Assembly: GCA_963727835.1 (NCBI GenBank)
Contig: CAVSIB010000039.1
Span: 1 to 64,000 of the forward strand
Reading direction: 5' to 3'
Length of the DNA: 64,000 bases
DNA from: G026625185 sp963727835
Lineage (GTDB): Bacteria > Desulfobacterota > WTBG01 > JAGOGO01
In this document: one piece after another, positions 27,284 to 36,207 of the stretch
Position numbering within the stretch: position 1 is the stretch's first letter
Layout of the letters: each line of letters begins with the position of its first letter
Position numbers and translations under genes: made by a program
Notes under the pieces: model-generated
What the model was told of the DNA's origin: nothing
What the model saw: the letters and a program-made list of their open reading frames with translations, nothing else
Database searches by the model: none

Positions 27284-28273
27284 TCAATAGCGTCGATACG
27301 CATGATCAGCTTTTCCTTTTGCTTTTTCTTCAGCCGGGCGGGTGCGCCAACGCCGGTTAGTCCACGTCCACTGGGTAGGATATTTGCAGACGTACTCCTC
27401 GATCTTTTGGGTAATCACCTGGGTGATCTCCTTCACGTCCTCCTCATGATTTCCTTTATAAGAGAACACCAGGGGTGGCTCAATAATCAGTTTATGGGTA
27501 TTATCCGGGTTGCGGAGCAAAACAATCGGGATAATATCCGCACCCGTGCGAAGATGGAGAAGCGCTGGGCCCGGGGTCGTTGAGGCTAGATGATTAAAAA
27601 AATTTACAAAAACCCCGCCAAAGCGCCGGTTTTCATCGGTGATGAGAAAAATGATTTCGTTTTTCTTAAGAATTTGCAAGGTCATATTAAATGCTTCCCG
27701 AGAGGTGCGGGTATAGATGAATGGCTGGCCTTGTTTTCGACGGTATTTTTCATAAACGTTTCTTCGTAAAGGATCAGTGATCCCGCGCGCTACCGTATGG
27801 AATGGAAAACCTTGTTCTTGCATCTTGATTCCGACAAGGGAGAAGCTTCCAACGTGTCCTCCAATGGCAATAACCCCCTTCTCTTTTTTGAGTGAGGCCT
27901 CCAGGTTCTCCCTTCCTTCAATCTGGATTGCGCTGTTAAGATAGTTTTTATTTGCTGTGTTGATGGCAGAGAGCATTTCGAAATAATTTTTGATGGTATT
28001 GATCGTAGAGCCCTGATAAATCGCTAACTTCTCCCTAAACTTTTTTTCTTTTCCAAAAGCCAGATTAAGGTTTCCAAATACCCGTTTTTTATAAGCAGGA
28101 GAAAGCACTGCACCTCTTTTCCCAATCCGGGCTGCTACGGGGTAAAGGCATTTGATCGGGATAAACCGCGTAAAAAAAATAAAAAACGCTAAGAAAAGAC
28201 GTTCGAAAAAATAAACGATGTAGTCTTTCAGTCCAACAGTGTATACTTTAGATTTAAATGTTTTTTTTGCCAT
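27284..28273 (-). CDS. lpxL: LpxL/HtrB-family lipid A acyltransferase
   Basis: 329 residues. An N-terminal hydrophobic segment (FFERLFLAFFIFFTRFIPI) anchors it in the inner membrane. Family blocks: RVFGNLNLAFG, YFEMLS, GVIAIGGHVGSFSL, IIFLITDENRRFGGVFVNFF, ASTTPGPALLHLRTGADIIP and YPTQWTWTNRRWRTRP. It adds secondary acyl chains to Kdo-lipid A. The usual catalytic pair is H-X4-D/E. Here His140 is followed four residues later by Ser145, so the acidic partner appears to be missing. It is last in the long envelope operon. Confidence 0.88.
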   Translation of the reverse strand: MAKKTFKSKVYTVGLKDYIVYFFERLFLAFFIFFTRFIPIKCLYPVAARIGKRGAVLSPAYKKRVFGNLNLAFGKEKKFREKLAIYQGSTINTIKNYFEMLSAINTANKNYLNSAIQIEGRENLEASLKKEKGVIAIGGHVGSFSLVGIKMQEQGFPFHTVARGITDPLRRNVYEKYRRKQGQPFIYTRTSREAFNMTLQILKKNEIIFLITDENRRFGGVFVNFFNHLASTTPGPALLHLRTGADIIPIVLLRNPDNTHKLIIEPPLVFSYKGNHEEDVKEITQVITQKIEEYVCKYPTQWTWTNRRWRTRPAEEKAKGKADHAYRRY

Positions 28274-28282
28274 GCGATTGGT

Positions 28283-30091
28283 TTAAAAGATGGTAAGTTT
28301 AGAGGATCGTGGTTGAAGTCTGTGCCTTGTCCTCAAGGTGATTGGTTCTATTGTTTCAGCGGGCTTTGACACATATCCCAGAAATTGGGTCGCATAGAGC
28401 TTCTTATAAACCAGGTTGTCTTTAAGTAATTCCTCATGGGTTCCTTCCCCGACGATTTCTCCGTTTGTAAAGACAATAATTTTGTTTGCTTTCTTAATCG
28501 TTGATAAACGATGAGCAATCACGAAGGTAGTGCGGTTTTGCATCAGGTTTTCTAATGCGGTTTGCACTTCTAATTCTGATTCGCTGTCAAGCGAAGATGT
28601 TGCCTCGTCCAAGATGAGGATCGGCGCATTTTTTAAAATAGCGCGGGCAATGGTTATTCTCTGCTTTTCTCCTCCGGAGAGTTTTACGCCTTGTTCTCCG
28701 ATAATGGTATTATACCCCTGAGGGAAGTTCTGGATAAAATGATGTGCATTAGCAGCCTTTGCCGCGGCAATAATTTTTTGCTCATCATTTGCTGCCTTAC
28801 CATAACTGATGTTATACTTTATGGTATCGTTAAAAAGGATGGTTTGCTGGGTGACCAGGGCGATATGATCCCTGAGTGAGGCGATGGTTGCTTTCCGGAT
28901 GTCTTGACCATCAATAAGAATTTGACCCTCCTGAATATCATAAAAACGGGGGAGAAGGTTAACCAGGGTGGTCTTCCCCGCTCCACTCGGGCCGACTAAA
29001 GCAATGATATCGCCCACCGTGACCTTAAGGTTAATATTTTTTAGTACCCAATCTTCTTCGTATTTAAACCAAACGTTTTTAAATTCTATGCCGGACTTGA
29101 TTGAAGGGAGTTCTCGTGCTTCAGGATGATCAACAATGTCCGGTTTGGTATCAAGGATAGCAAAAATTCGGGCGGCACCGGCCATGCCTTCCTGAATGCT
29201 TTGGTTGGACTTATTGAGCCCTTTGACCGGCTGATAGCACATTGCCAAGCCAGCCATAATCATGAAGAAACCCCCGGTGGTTAGTTCTCCTCTGATGACT
29301 CGGAAGCCTCCATAGAAGATGAATAAAGACATGGCTACCACTCCAAACGTTTCAACGATTGGGGAAGATAAGGCCCGTGCCAACACTCGTTTCCGCATGT
29401 TACGAAAAAATTTTTTATTTTCTTCGGCAAAACGTTGGATTTCATACTCTTCCATGCCAAAGGCCTTGATAATCCGATGGCCGGTGATGGTTTCATGGAG
29501 GTGGATGGAGATGTCCGCCATTTTTATCTGTCCTTTAAAGGAAAATTTGCGGACTCTCTTGCCGAATTTCTGCATGGGAATGATAGCCCACGGAAACACA
29601 CAGAGTGCCATGGTAGCTATTTTCCAGTCTTGATAAAATACGACACCGGTGAGAGCGATGAGGGTGAAGAAATCTTTAACTACGCTGGTGATGGTGTCCG
29701 AAACCGCGGACTGAACAAGATTGACATCACTGGTAATCCGGGAAATCAGGGCGCCGGTCGGGGTTTTGGTGAAAAAAGAGATGGAGAGCCTTTGGAGGTG
29801 GGAATAAAGCTCGTCCCGGATGTTGCGAATCACACTTAAACCCACAAAGGTCATGAAGTAGGCCTGTAAATAGTCGGCGATTCCTTTTATAATTACCACT
29901 CCAATAATGGCGAAGGGAATCAGTTTTAACATCAGAACATTTTTTTTGATAAAAACGCCATCAATCGCCGGTTTCATTAAATACGCTAAAGCGCCAGAAG
30001 TCGCAGAATAAATCCCCATAAAGACCATGGCGATTAAGAGCTTGGGCAAGTAAGGCTTAACGTAGCGGAGGAGGCGTTTATAGTTTTCCAT
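28283..30091 (-). CDS. msbA: MsbA-type lipid A-core flippase (ABC exporter)
   Basis: 602 residues with a six-helix membrane domain (about 1-310) and a C-terminal ATPase. Walker A is LVGPSGAGKTTLVNLLPRFY, the Q-loop lies in LVTQQTILFNDTI, the signature is KLSGGEKQRITIARAI, Walker B is LILDEATSSLD and the H-loop is FVIAHRLSTI. It moves lipid A-core from the inner to the outer leaflet. The location between lpxB and lpxL supports MsbA over other exporters. The start overlaps the end of lpxB by 14 bases. The last 20 residues are unusually basic. Confidence 0.93.
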   Translation of the reverse strand: MENYKRLLRYVKPYLPKLLIAMVFMGIYSATSGALAYLMKPAIDGVFIKKNVLMLKLIPFAIIGVVIIKGIADYLQAYFMTFVGLSVIRNIRDELYSHLQRLSISFFTKTPTGALISRITSDVNLVQSAVSDTITSVVKDFFTLIALTGVVFYQDWKIATMALCVFPWAIIPMQKFGKRVRKFSFKGQIKMADISIHLHETITGHRIIKAFGMEEYEIQRFAEENKKFFRNMRKRVLARALSSPIVETFGVVAMSLFIFYGGFRVIRGELTTGGFFMIMAGLAMCYQPVKGLNKSNQSIQEGMAGAARIFAILDTKPDIVDHPEARELPSIKSGIEFKNVWFKYEEDWVLKNINLKVTVGDIIALVGPSGAGKTTLVNLLPRFYDIQEGQILIDGQDIRKATIASLRDHIALVTQQTILFNDTIKYNISYGKAANDEQKIIAAAKAANAHHFIQNFPQGYNTIIGEQGVKLSGGEKQRITIARAILKNAPILILDEATSSLDSESELEVQTALENLMQNRTTFVIAHRLSTIKKANKIIVFTNGEIVGEGTHEELLKDNLVYKKLYATQFLGYVSKPAETIEPITLRTRHRLQPRSSKLTIF

Positions 30092-31250
30092 TATAAGCGT
30101 ACCTTTGAAGAAAACTGATGATGATTTGAGCAGCTCGGGAAGATGCTCCCGGATTTCCGATTTTTTCTTTAAGGCTTCTGAGTTCTTTTTTTATCTCTTC
30201 CTGTTTGGACGGGTTTTTAAGTATCTGGAGAACAGCACTGGCTATTTTGTCTGGAGTTACATCTTTTTGAATCAACTCTGGAACAACTGTTTTTCCGGCG
30301 ATAATATTTACCATACCAATGTTTTTTACTTTTATCAACAGTTTCCCGAGCAGGTAGGTAAGCGGCGAGACCCGATAAACCACAATCATAGGAGCACCCA
30401 TTATGGCCGCCTCTACGGTTGCAGTGCCGGAAGCGACTATAACGACGTCAGAAATTCGCATGACATCATAAATATTGTTTTCTACCACTCGAATGTTTTC
30501 GTGCTTACTACTACCCACTAAGTTTTGAACTTCTCCCAAATCGAGTCCTGGAGCAACCGGAATGATAAACTGCACCGGGTTTATTTGCTTTGAAATTAAA
30601 GGAATAGCTTCTATCATCGGATGAAGGTGATGCTTAACTTCATTCATTCGGCTTCCAGGCAGCAGACCTATAGTTGTAACCCCAGAGATGAGCGAGAATT
30701 TTTGAAACGCTTCCTCACGGGAAAATTGCGACCGGATTGAGTCTAAGAGCGGATGTCCTACAAAATCTACATCTATGTTTGCTTCTTCATAGATTTTTTT
30801 TTCAAAAGGGAAAATCACAATCATTTTTTTTATTAGCCGACCGATCTTCTTAATTCGCCCTTTCCGCCACGCCCAAATTTGTGGGCTAATATAATATACG
30901 ATGGGGATATTTTTCTTTTTTGCTTCCCGGGCAAAACGAAGATTAAAGTCGGGATAATCAATAAGGATCACCAGGGAGGGAGAATTAGCGGTCAGTGAAT
31001 TTTTAAGTTTCCGGTATATCTGGTAGATACTTTTAAGCTTTAAAATGACCTCAGTGATACCCACAACTGCCATCTCTTTACTGTCGGCAATTAATGCAAC
31101 TCCCTCATTCCTCATCTTTTCGCCCCCGACCCCATAAAACTGAAGGCTCCGGTCTAAAGAAAGCATCTCCTTTACCAGATGAGAACCATGGAGATCACCC
31201 GAGGCTTCACCTGCGATCATCAGGATTTTTTTCCCAGACGTTATTCCCAA
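30078..31250 (-). CDS. lpxB: Lipid-A-disaccharide synthase
   Basis: About 390 residues, GT19 family. It joins UDP-diacylglucosamine and lipid X into the lipid A disaccharide. Motifs: ILMIAGEASGDLHGSHLVKE, YYISPQIWAWRKGRIKKI, VGHPLLDSI, GLLPGSRMNEVKHHL and VIVASGTATVEAAIMGAPMI. I prefer TTG at 31250 because the frame upstream lies inside the preceding gene and GGAG sits 12 bases before it. The open frame itself starts at 31292. Confidence 0.94.
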   Translation of the reverse strand: MGITSGKKILMIAGEASGDLHGSHLVKEMLSLDRSLQFYGVGGEKMRNEGVALIADSKEMAVVGITEVILKLKSIYQIYRKLKNSLTANSPSLVILIDYPDFNLRFAREAKKKNIPIVYYISPQIWAWRKGRIKKIGRLIKKMIVIFPFEKKIYEEANIDVDFVGHPLLDSIRSQFSREEAFQKFSLISGVTTIGLLPGSRMNEVKHHLHPMIEAIPLISKQINPVQFIIPVAPGLDLGEVQNLVGSSKHENIRVVENNIYDVMRISDVVIVASGTATVEAAIMGAPMIVVYRVSPLTYLLGKLLIKVKNIGMVNIIAGKTVVPELIQKDVTPDKIASAVLQILKNPSKQEEIKKELRSLKEKIGNPGASSRAAQIIISFLQRYAYNGKL

Positions 31251-31257
31251 TGTTCTT

Positions 31258-32193
31258 TCACACTCCAATCTGTTTATGAATCTCGCGGGCAACCTCTAAT
31301 GCCTTGAGCCCATCCATGCCTGTTACTACGGGGGGGGTTTTGGTGAGGACTGAATTGACAAAGGCTTGAACTTCCGACTGGAGGGCGTCATATTCAGGGG
31401 AAGAAAATTTCTCTTCTACAATTCTTGGGAAAAAAGCGCCCTGGGGAGCAGGCTCTTTGCGGTGGATAGAGACCTCCCGTGTGGCAAAGTCAATGGAAAA
31501 GTAGGCATCTGGCTGGAAGATACGAATTTTACGCATAGACTTAAGGGAAACTCTACTGGCGGTGACATTGGCGACGCATCCATTTTGAAAAGCTATTCGG
31601 GCATTGGCAATGTCGACGTGGGAAGAAATTACCGGAACCCCCGTGGCGCGAATTTCTTTTACCTCTGCCTTCACCAAGCTTAAGATGATGTCGATATCGT
31701 GGATCATAAGGTCCATGACCACATCAACATCAATCGCTCGTTCAATAAACGACCTGAGGCGATGCGATTCGATAAACCGGGGATTAATCAGGGTTGATCG
31801 CAAAGGGGTTAGCGCGGGGTTAAACCTTTCGAGATGGCCCACTTGAAAAATAAGATTTTTCGCTTGCGCGAGCTCCACCAACTTTCTGGCTTCACTAACT
31901 TTAGAGGTTATCGGTTTTTCTAACAGAACATGGATTCCCCGCTTCAGAAACTCGGCAGCGATGGCATAATGGAGCGGCGTGGGGACAGCGATACTCACTG
32001 CTTCTACCTTGTCATAAAATTGTTTTGGATCAAAGAAAGGCTTGGCCTGATTTTTTTCTGCAACTTCCCGAGCGCGCTCCGGGTTAATATCCAGCACACC
32101 AGCCAGACTTACTTCGGGGATTTGGGTATATTTTTCCGCGTGAAATTTTCCGAAATACCCTGTGCCTACTACACCCACGTTTAATTTTGCCAT
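31258..32193 (-). CDS. Gfo/Idh/MocA-family oxidoreductase within the lpx operon
   Basis: 311 residues. Rossmann motif VGVVGTGYFGKFHAEKY, the dinucleotide loop AVSIAVPTPLHYAIAAE, the conserved EKP in HVLLEKPITS, and MDLMIHDIDIILSLV in the substrate region. Proteins of this family in lpx operons include UDP-GlcNAc 3-dehydrogenase (GnnA), which with aminotransferase GnnB makes diamino-sugar lipid A. No GnnB-like gene is present here, so the role is undecided. Deltaproteobacteria commonly have such a gene between lpxI and lpxB. Confidence 0.85.
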   Translation of the reverse strand: MAKLNVGVVGTGYFGKFHAEKYTQIPEVSLAGVLDINPERAREVAEKNQAKPFFDPKQFYDKVEAVSIAVPTPLHYAIAAEFLKRGIHVLLEKPITSKVSEARKLVELAQAKNLIFQVGHLERFNPALTPLRSTLINPRFIESHRLRSFIERAIDVDVVMDLMIHDIDIILSLVKAEVKEIRATGVPVISSHVDIANARIAFQNGCVANVTASRVSLKSMRKIRIFQPDAYFSIDFATREVSIHRKEPAPQGAFFPRIVEEKFSSPEYDALQSEVQAFVNSVLTKTPPVVTGMDGLKALEVAREIHKQIGV

Positions 32194-32334
32194 GGTTTTT
32201 GCCCTTGCTTATGATGCATTGATGATTATCTTAGTCATACAACGTATTTAAAAATGTTTTTTACGGGTTGCTGATTGCTCGCAGGTGTTGTTCAAAAAAT
32301 GAACACCGATCGAAAAACGGACAACTAACCATCA

Positions 32335-33183
32335 TTATCGAGCGACTATGATAATACCCGCCTTATTTGCCGCCTTGATCAATTCTTCCTTATCAATCAG
32401 AAGGGTCTTTTCGCTTTCGATAGCTAAGACTTTGGCCCCTGCTTCCTGCATGGTGGTGATGGTTCCTGGGCCAATGGCCGGAACATCAAAGCGCAGATCT
32501 TGTTGTGGCTTGCTTACTTTAATGACCACTAAACCGGTTTTTTTCCCCAAGGTTCCTGCCCTTCGAATAGCTTCATCCGTTCCTTCAATGGCCTCTACCG
32601 CGAGCACTACCTGATCTTTAACGACAATGGTCTGCCCAACATCAAGCTTCCCGATCGCTTTGGCGATTTCCCAGCCGAATTCAATATCCCTCATTTCTTT
32701 TTTATCGGGAACCTTCTTCGTTAAACACCCCGGAGGGCTTAAAAGCTCGTCAAGGAAAATCGTTGAGCCATGAATAGTAATGCCCTCTTTCTCGATTGCC
32801 TCTGCGACCGCCCGCAAAAGCACATCATCATTCAATGTCCTCAGTTTTGCTACCAAGGAGATGGCCTGGAAGTCTGGGACCACATTGGAGAACATGATGG
32901 TTTTCGTTATCCCGCCTACCATGGCAGCATCTTTTATCCCTTCTGTTTTTAATATGTTGATCAGCTTCCCCAGCTGCCCAACCTTGATCCAGTAAATTTT
33001 TTTAACCAAACTTCCCAATTCCGGAAGGGTCTGGCCTTTATGGGCGACAGCGATGATTTCCACACCGTGATTTTTAGCAGACTGGGCGAAAAGCAAGGGA
33101 AACCGTCCGGTGCCGGCAATGAGGCCGAAACGGGCAAACGAATTAGCGGATAATTCCTCGTTTAGATTTTTTGATGAATTCAA
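32335..33183 (-). CDS. lpxI: LpxI, UDP-2,3-diacylglucosamine pyrophosphatase
   Basis: 282 residues, formerly DUF1009. It makes lipid X and replaces LpxH. Motifs: FGLIAGTGRFPLLFAQSA, AMVGGITKTIMF, LNDDVLLRAVAEAIEKEGIT, QTIVVKDQVVLAVEAIEGTD and RFDVPAIGPGTI. The Asp in the GTD-type motif is thought to be catalytic. The start lies 41 bases inside the end of lpxA. A 141-base gap with a GGTGTT/AACACC hairpin separates it from the next gene. Confidence 0.94.
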   Translation of the reverse strand: MNSSKNLNEELSANSFARFGLIAGTGRFPLLFAQSAKNHGVEIIAVAHKGQTLPELGSLVKKIYWIKVGQLGKLINILKTEGIKDAAMVGGITKTIMFSNVVPDFQAISLVAKLRTLNDDVLLRAVAEAIEKEGITIHGSTIFLDELLSPPGCLTKKVPDKKEMRDIEFGWEIAKAIGKLDVGQTIVVKDQVVLAVEAIEGTDEAIRRAGTLGKKTGLVVIKVSKPQQDLRFDVPAIGPGTITTMQEAGAKVLAIESEKTLLIDKEELIKAANKAGIIIVAR

Positions 33184-33913
33184 TGAAATGGTTTACCTCA
33201 GGAGAGTTTGTTATCTTTTGCTCAACTTGCTGGAGTGCTTCTTTTAATGTCAAACCAGAACGAAAAATGATCCGATAGGCGTCCTTGAGATTTCTCAGGG
33301 TCTGAGGAGAAAAATTGTGCCGCTTAAGGCCCGTAAGATTCAAACCATAAAGGCGAGCCCGGTTACCGACTGCCAAGCAGTAGGGAGGAACATCTTGAGG
33401 GATTGCGGAGCAGCCGCCGATAAAAGCGTTACGTCCCACTTTAACAAACTGATGGATAGCGACAAGTCCTCCAATGACCGCATAGTCCTCGATCTTAATG
33501 TGCCCGGCCAGAGTGGCTGAATTGGCCATGATCACAAAATTGCTAATAGTGCAGTCATGGGCAATGTGGGAATAAGCCATGAGAAAATTATTATTTCCAA
33601 TAACTGTTTTTCCTCCTCCTTCTTCTGTGCCCCGGTTAATGGTAACATATTCCCGGATCACATTATTATCTCCAATAATGAGTTTGGTTTCTTCTCCCTT
33701 GTATTTTAAATCTTGGGGGATATCTCCCAGAGAAGAAAAAGGAAAAATGGTACACCGCTCGCCAATGTGGGTAGGGCCTTTGATAATCACATGGGAGGCA
33801 ATTTTAGTATGGGCTCCGATTGTTACTTGAGAACCAATGACTGAATACGCCCCTATTTCCACCCCTTCACCGCATTCGACTCCTGGTTCAATAATAGCGG
33901 TTTTATGAATCAT
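33143..33913 (-). CDS. lpxA: UDP-N-acetylglucosamine O-acyltransferase
   Basis: 256 residues, the normal length. Left-handed beta-helix made of hexapeptide repeats (IEIGAYSVIGSQVTIG, IIGDNNVIREYVTINRG). The catalytic His lies in MAYSHIAHDCTI, and the C-terminal helical domain begins near GLNLTGLKRHNFSP. First step of lipid A synthesis. It follows fabZ by 20 bases in the same operon. Confidence 0.96.
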   Translation of the reverse strand: MIHKTAIIEPGVECGEGVEIGAYSVIGSQVTIGAHTKIASHVIIKGPTHIGERCTIFPFSSLGDIPQDLKYKGEETKLIIGDNNVIREYVTINRGTEEGGGKTVIGNNNFLMAYSHIAHDCTISNFVIMANSATLAGHIKIEDYAVIGGLVAIHQFVKVGRNAFIGGCSAIPQDVPPYCLAVGNRARLYGLNLTGLKRHNFSPQTLRNLKDAYRIIFRSGLTLKEALQQVEQKITNSPEVNHFIEFIKKSKRGIIR

Positions 33914-33933
33914 TCACTTCCTCTTTCTCAAAT

Positions 33934-34422
33934 TTAAGTCTGATCGGATTCTTCTTGATTGTTTTCTCTGGTTATTTGTGGGGGAGGGTCTTTATCAATT
34001 ACTGAGGCCAGCAGTTCAGCTTCAGCAACCCGCTCTCCGCCTACCGCAGCAATGCCTTTAAACTTCCACAAGATACCTCTTTGTTTTATTAAATTCAGTT
34101 CAAGGCGCAGCTGGTCTCCAGGGACAACCGGTTTGCGGAAACGAGCATTGTCTATGCCGGAAAAAAACAGGTTTTTATTTTGCGCAATTTCGGGTTTAAG
34201 CGCGAAAACACAGACCCCCCAAGTTTGTGCCATAGCTTCAACGATCAGGACACCAGGCATGATCGGGAATCCGGGAAAGTGGCCTTGAAAAAAGGGTTCA
34301 TTAATAGTGACATTTTTTATGCCCACGATGTGCTTTCCGGGGTCGAGTTCAAGGACCCGGTCAACCAAAATAAAAGGGTAACGATGGGGAAGAATTTTTA
34401 AGATAGCATTAATATCGATCAT
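33934..34422 (-). CDS. fabZ: 3-hydroxyacyl-ACP dehydratase FabZ
   Basis: 162 residues, hot-dog fold. The catalytic His is in LPHRYPFILVDRV and the Glu in GHFPGFPIMPGVLIVEAMAQ. It competes with LpxA/LpxD for hydroxyacyl-ACP, which explains its usual place between lpxD and lpxA. Its ATG overlaps the lpxD stop by 4 bases. Confidence 0.96.
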   Translation of the reverse strand: MIDINAILKILPHRYPFILVDRVLELDPGKHIVGIKNVTINEPFFQGHFPGFPIMPGVLIVEAMAQTWGVCVFALKPEIAQNKNLFFSGIDNARFRKPVVPGDQLRLELNLIKQRGILWKFKGIAAVGGERVAEAELLASVIDKDPPPQITRENNQEESDQT

Positions 34423-35462
34423 GCCCCCTCCAATTTTTTTAATTGGTTTTCCAAAGCCTCAACCTTTTTCTTTATCCCCTTAAACTCTTCGTATAGTTCT
34501 GGAAAGCGACTGAATAGCGTCACTGCCTTAAGCCAATCTCGATGGGGAATAGCAGGCGCTCCGGAGACCATGGTTTTGGGGGAGATGTCTCGACTTACTC
34601 CTCCCCGGGCGCCGACGATTACCTCATCACCAATATTTAAATGTCCAGCAACCCCTGACTGCGCCGCCAGAATAACGTTATTGCCTAGTTTCGAACTCCC
34701 GGCAATCCCTGATTGCGCCACAATCACCGTATCTTCTCCCACGACGACATTATGGGCTACCATGACTAAGTTATCAATTTTTACCCCTCGTTTAATCCAT
34801 GTTTTTCCTAAAGCAGCCCGATCAACCGTAGAGTTGGAACCGATTTCAACATCATCATCAATATGAACGCCCCCTACCTGGGGAATTTTTACGTATCTTC
34901 CCTTTTCTTGCGCGTATCCAAAACCATCACCGCCGATGACCACCCCCGAATGAAAGATAACCCGATTGCCGATGAAGGAGTCGCGGTGGATGGTTACATG
35001 TGGGTAAAAGATCACATCATCGCCAATTTTTACATCATCACCAATATATACTCCCGGATAAAGGGTGACGCGATCTCCGATAACGACATTTTCTCCCACA
35101 TAAACCAAGGGAGCAATGGTGACATCTTTTCCGATGCGAGCGGTGGGAGAAATGATTGCCTCATTGCTTATCCCTTTTGATTCGTAAGGTTTAAGAAAAA
35201 ATAGCTGGGCGATCTTCGTATAGGCGAGATACGGATTAGAAGCAATCAGAAAAGGGGTCTTCACCTCGTCGATCACTTCCGAGGCAATGATTGCCGATGC
35301 CCGGGTTTTTGAAAGCTGGGAGCGATATTTGGGGTTAGCAAGAAAGGTGATATGCCCTTCCTGAGCCTCGGATATGCTAGCTAATCCTTTAATTTTTATT
35401 GCGCCATCCCCGACAACCCTCCCCCCAAAGAGCTGCGCTAATTCGGCGAGTGTTTTCTCCAC
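34419..35462 (-). CDS. lpxD: UDP-3-O-acylglucosamine N-acyltransferase
   Basis: 347 residues. The N-terminal uridine-binding domain (ITFLANPKYRSQL) is followed by hexapeptide repeats forming a beta-helix (FIGNRVIFHSGVVIGGDGFG), the catalytic His in NLVMVAHNVVVGEDT, and a C-terminal helix (KKKVEALENQLKKLEG). Third enzyme of the lipid A pathway. It starts 18 bases after skp. Confidence 0.96.
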   Translation of the reverse strand: MEKTLAELAQLFGGRVVGDGAIKIKGLASISEAQEGHITFLANPKYRSQLSKTRASAIIASEVIDEVKTPFLIASNPYLAYTKIAQLFFLKPYESKGISNEAIISPTARIGKDVTIAPLVYVGENVVIGDRVTLYPGVYIGDDVKIGDDVIFYPHVTIHRDSFIGNRVIFHSGVVIGGDGFGYAQEKGRYVKIPQVGGVHIDDDVEIGSNSTVDRAALGKTWIKRGVKIDNLVMVAHNVVVGEDTVIVAQSGIAGSSKLGNNVILAAQSGVAGHLNIGDEVIVGARGGVSRDISPKTMVSGAPAIPHRDWLKAVTLFSRFPELYEEFKGIKKKVEALENQLKKLEGA

Positions 35463-35479
35463 GGTCTTTTTTCTCGCCT

Positions 35480-36031
35480 TTATTTTGCTGAAGGTTTAAC
35501 GCCGGATTTTTGATTGGCTCGTTTTACAACTTCATCAGTAATATCGAGCGTGGGATCTATATACGGCACGAGGCTTCGTTCAAGCACGAGGGTAAAGCCG
35601 CCTTCTTTGCCAACCTGTTCGGTAATTGCGATGAGTTCCTTGGAAATTTTATCCACGATCTCATTGTGTTGCTGCTTGATATCCGCCTCTATATCCTGGC
35701 GGAATCTGTCCCACTCACGAGCCTTGCCCTGAAAATCTCTTACTTTATCTTTAAACACCTGCTCATCAAGAACCGACGCTTGCCGCTGGAGGCCCTCCTG
35801 TTCTTTCTGCAGCGTCTGTCCTTGCGATTCGTACTTTTTTTTCGCATCCTCCAACGCCTTGTTCAATTTAGCAGCGGCAGCCTTGCCTGCTTCACAGGTG
35901 TTGAGGGCTTTCTGAATGTCAACGGAGCCTACTTTTAAAGTGGCTGATTTAATTTGTTGCTGTGCTATTCCGAGGGATGTGAGGGAAAGAAAAAATAATG
36001 CAGCAACAATGGCAATGATCTTTTTTGACAT
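35480..36031 (-). CDS. skp: Skp/OmpH-family periplasmic chaperone
   Basis: 183 residues. The signal peptide (MSKKIIAIVAALFFLSLTSL) is followed by GIAQQQ. The body is a long coiled-coil arm (LNKALEDAKKKYESQGQTLQ), and the end has KEGGFTLVLERSLVPYIDPT, the Skp core strand. It carries unfolded outer-membrane proteins to BamA, which is encoded just upstream. Confidence 0.92.
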   Translation of the reverse strand: MSKKIIAIVAALFFLSLTSLGIAQQQIKSATLKVGSVDIQKALNTCEAGKAAAAKLNKALEDAKKKYESQGQTLQKEQEGLQRQASVLDEQVFKDKVRDFQGKAREWDRFRQDIEADIKQQHNEIVDKISKELIAITEQVGKEGGFTLVLERSLVPYIDPTLDITDEVVKRANQKSGVKPSAK

Positions 36032-36070
36032 ACTTTTGCTCCTTCCTTTGATGAAATTAACTGTTGGTAA

Positions 36071-36171
36071 ACCCCGTTAGAAATTTTCACACGGGGTAAT
36101 GCCCCGTGTGAAAAAGCATAAGAATCCTTAATTTTATTCCGCGCTTCCGCATGGGGCCTTTTTAACGGGGT
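36071..36171. repeat. Nested inverted repeats between bamA and skp
   Basis: A perfect 13-bp hairpin (TTTTCACACGGGG at 36084-36096 with CCCCGTGTGAAAA at 36102-36114, loop TAATG) lies inside a second pair, ACCCCGTTA (36071-36079) with TAACGGGGT (36163-36171). The whole fits the 176-base gap between bamA and skp. It may be a transcript-processing or partial-termination site that sets the bamA:skp ratio. No strong T tract follows on the minus strand. Confidence 0.6.
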
Positions 36172-36207
36172 AAATCAATGCACCTTTTCTTTAATTGCTT
36201 TAAGGGA

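Noticed and set aside
26835..27290. Two overlapping open frames on opposite strands between aroQ and lpxL
   Set aside because: No motif, no ribosome site and composition unlike the neighbours. Treated as spacer.
31258..32193. Calling the Gfo/Idh gene in the lpx operon GnnA
   Set aside because: No GnnB aminotransferase accompanies it, and family membership alone does not fix the substrate.
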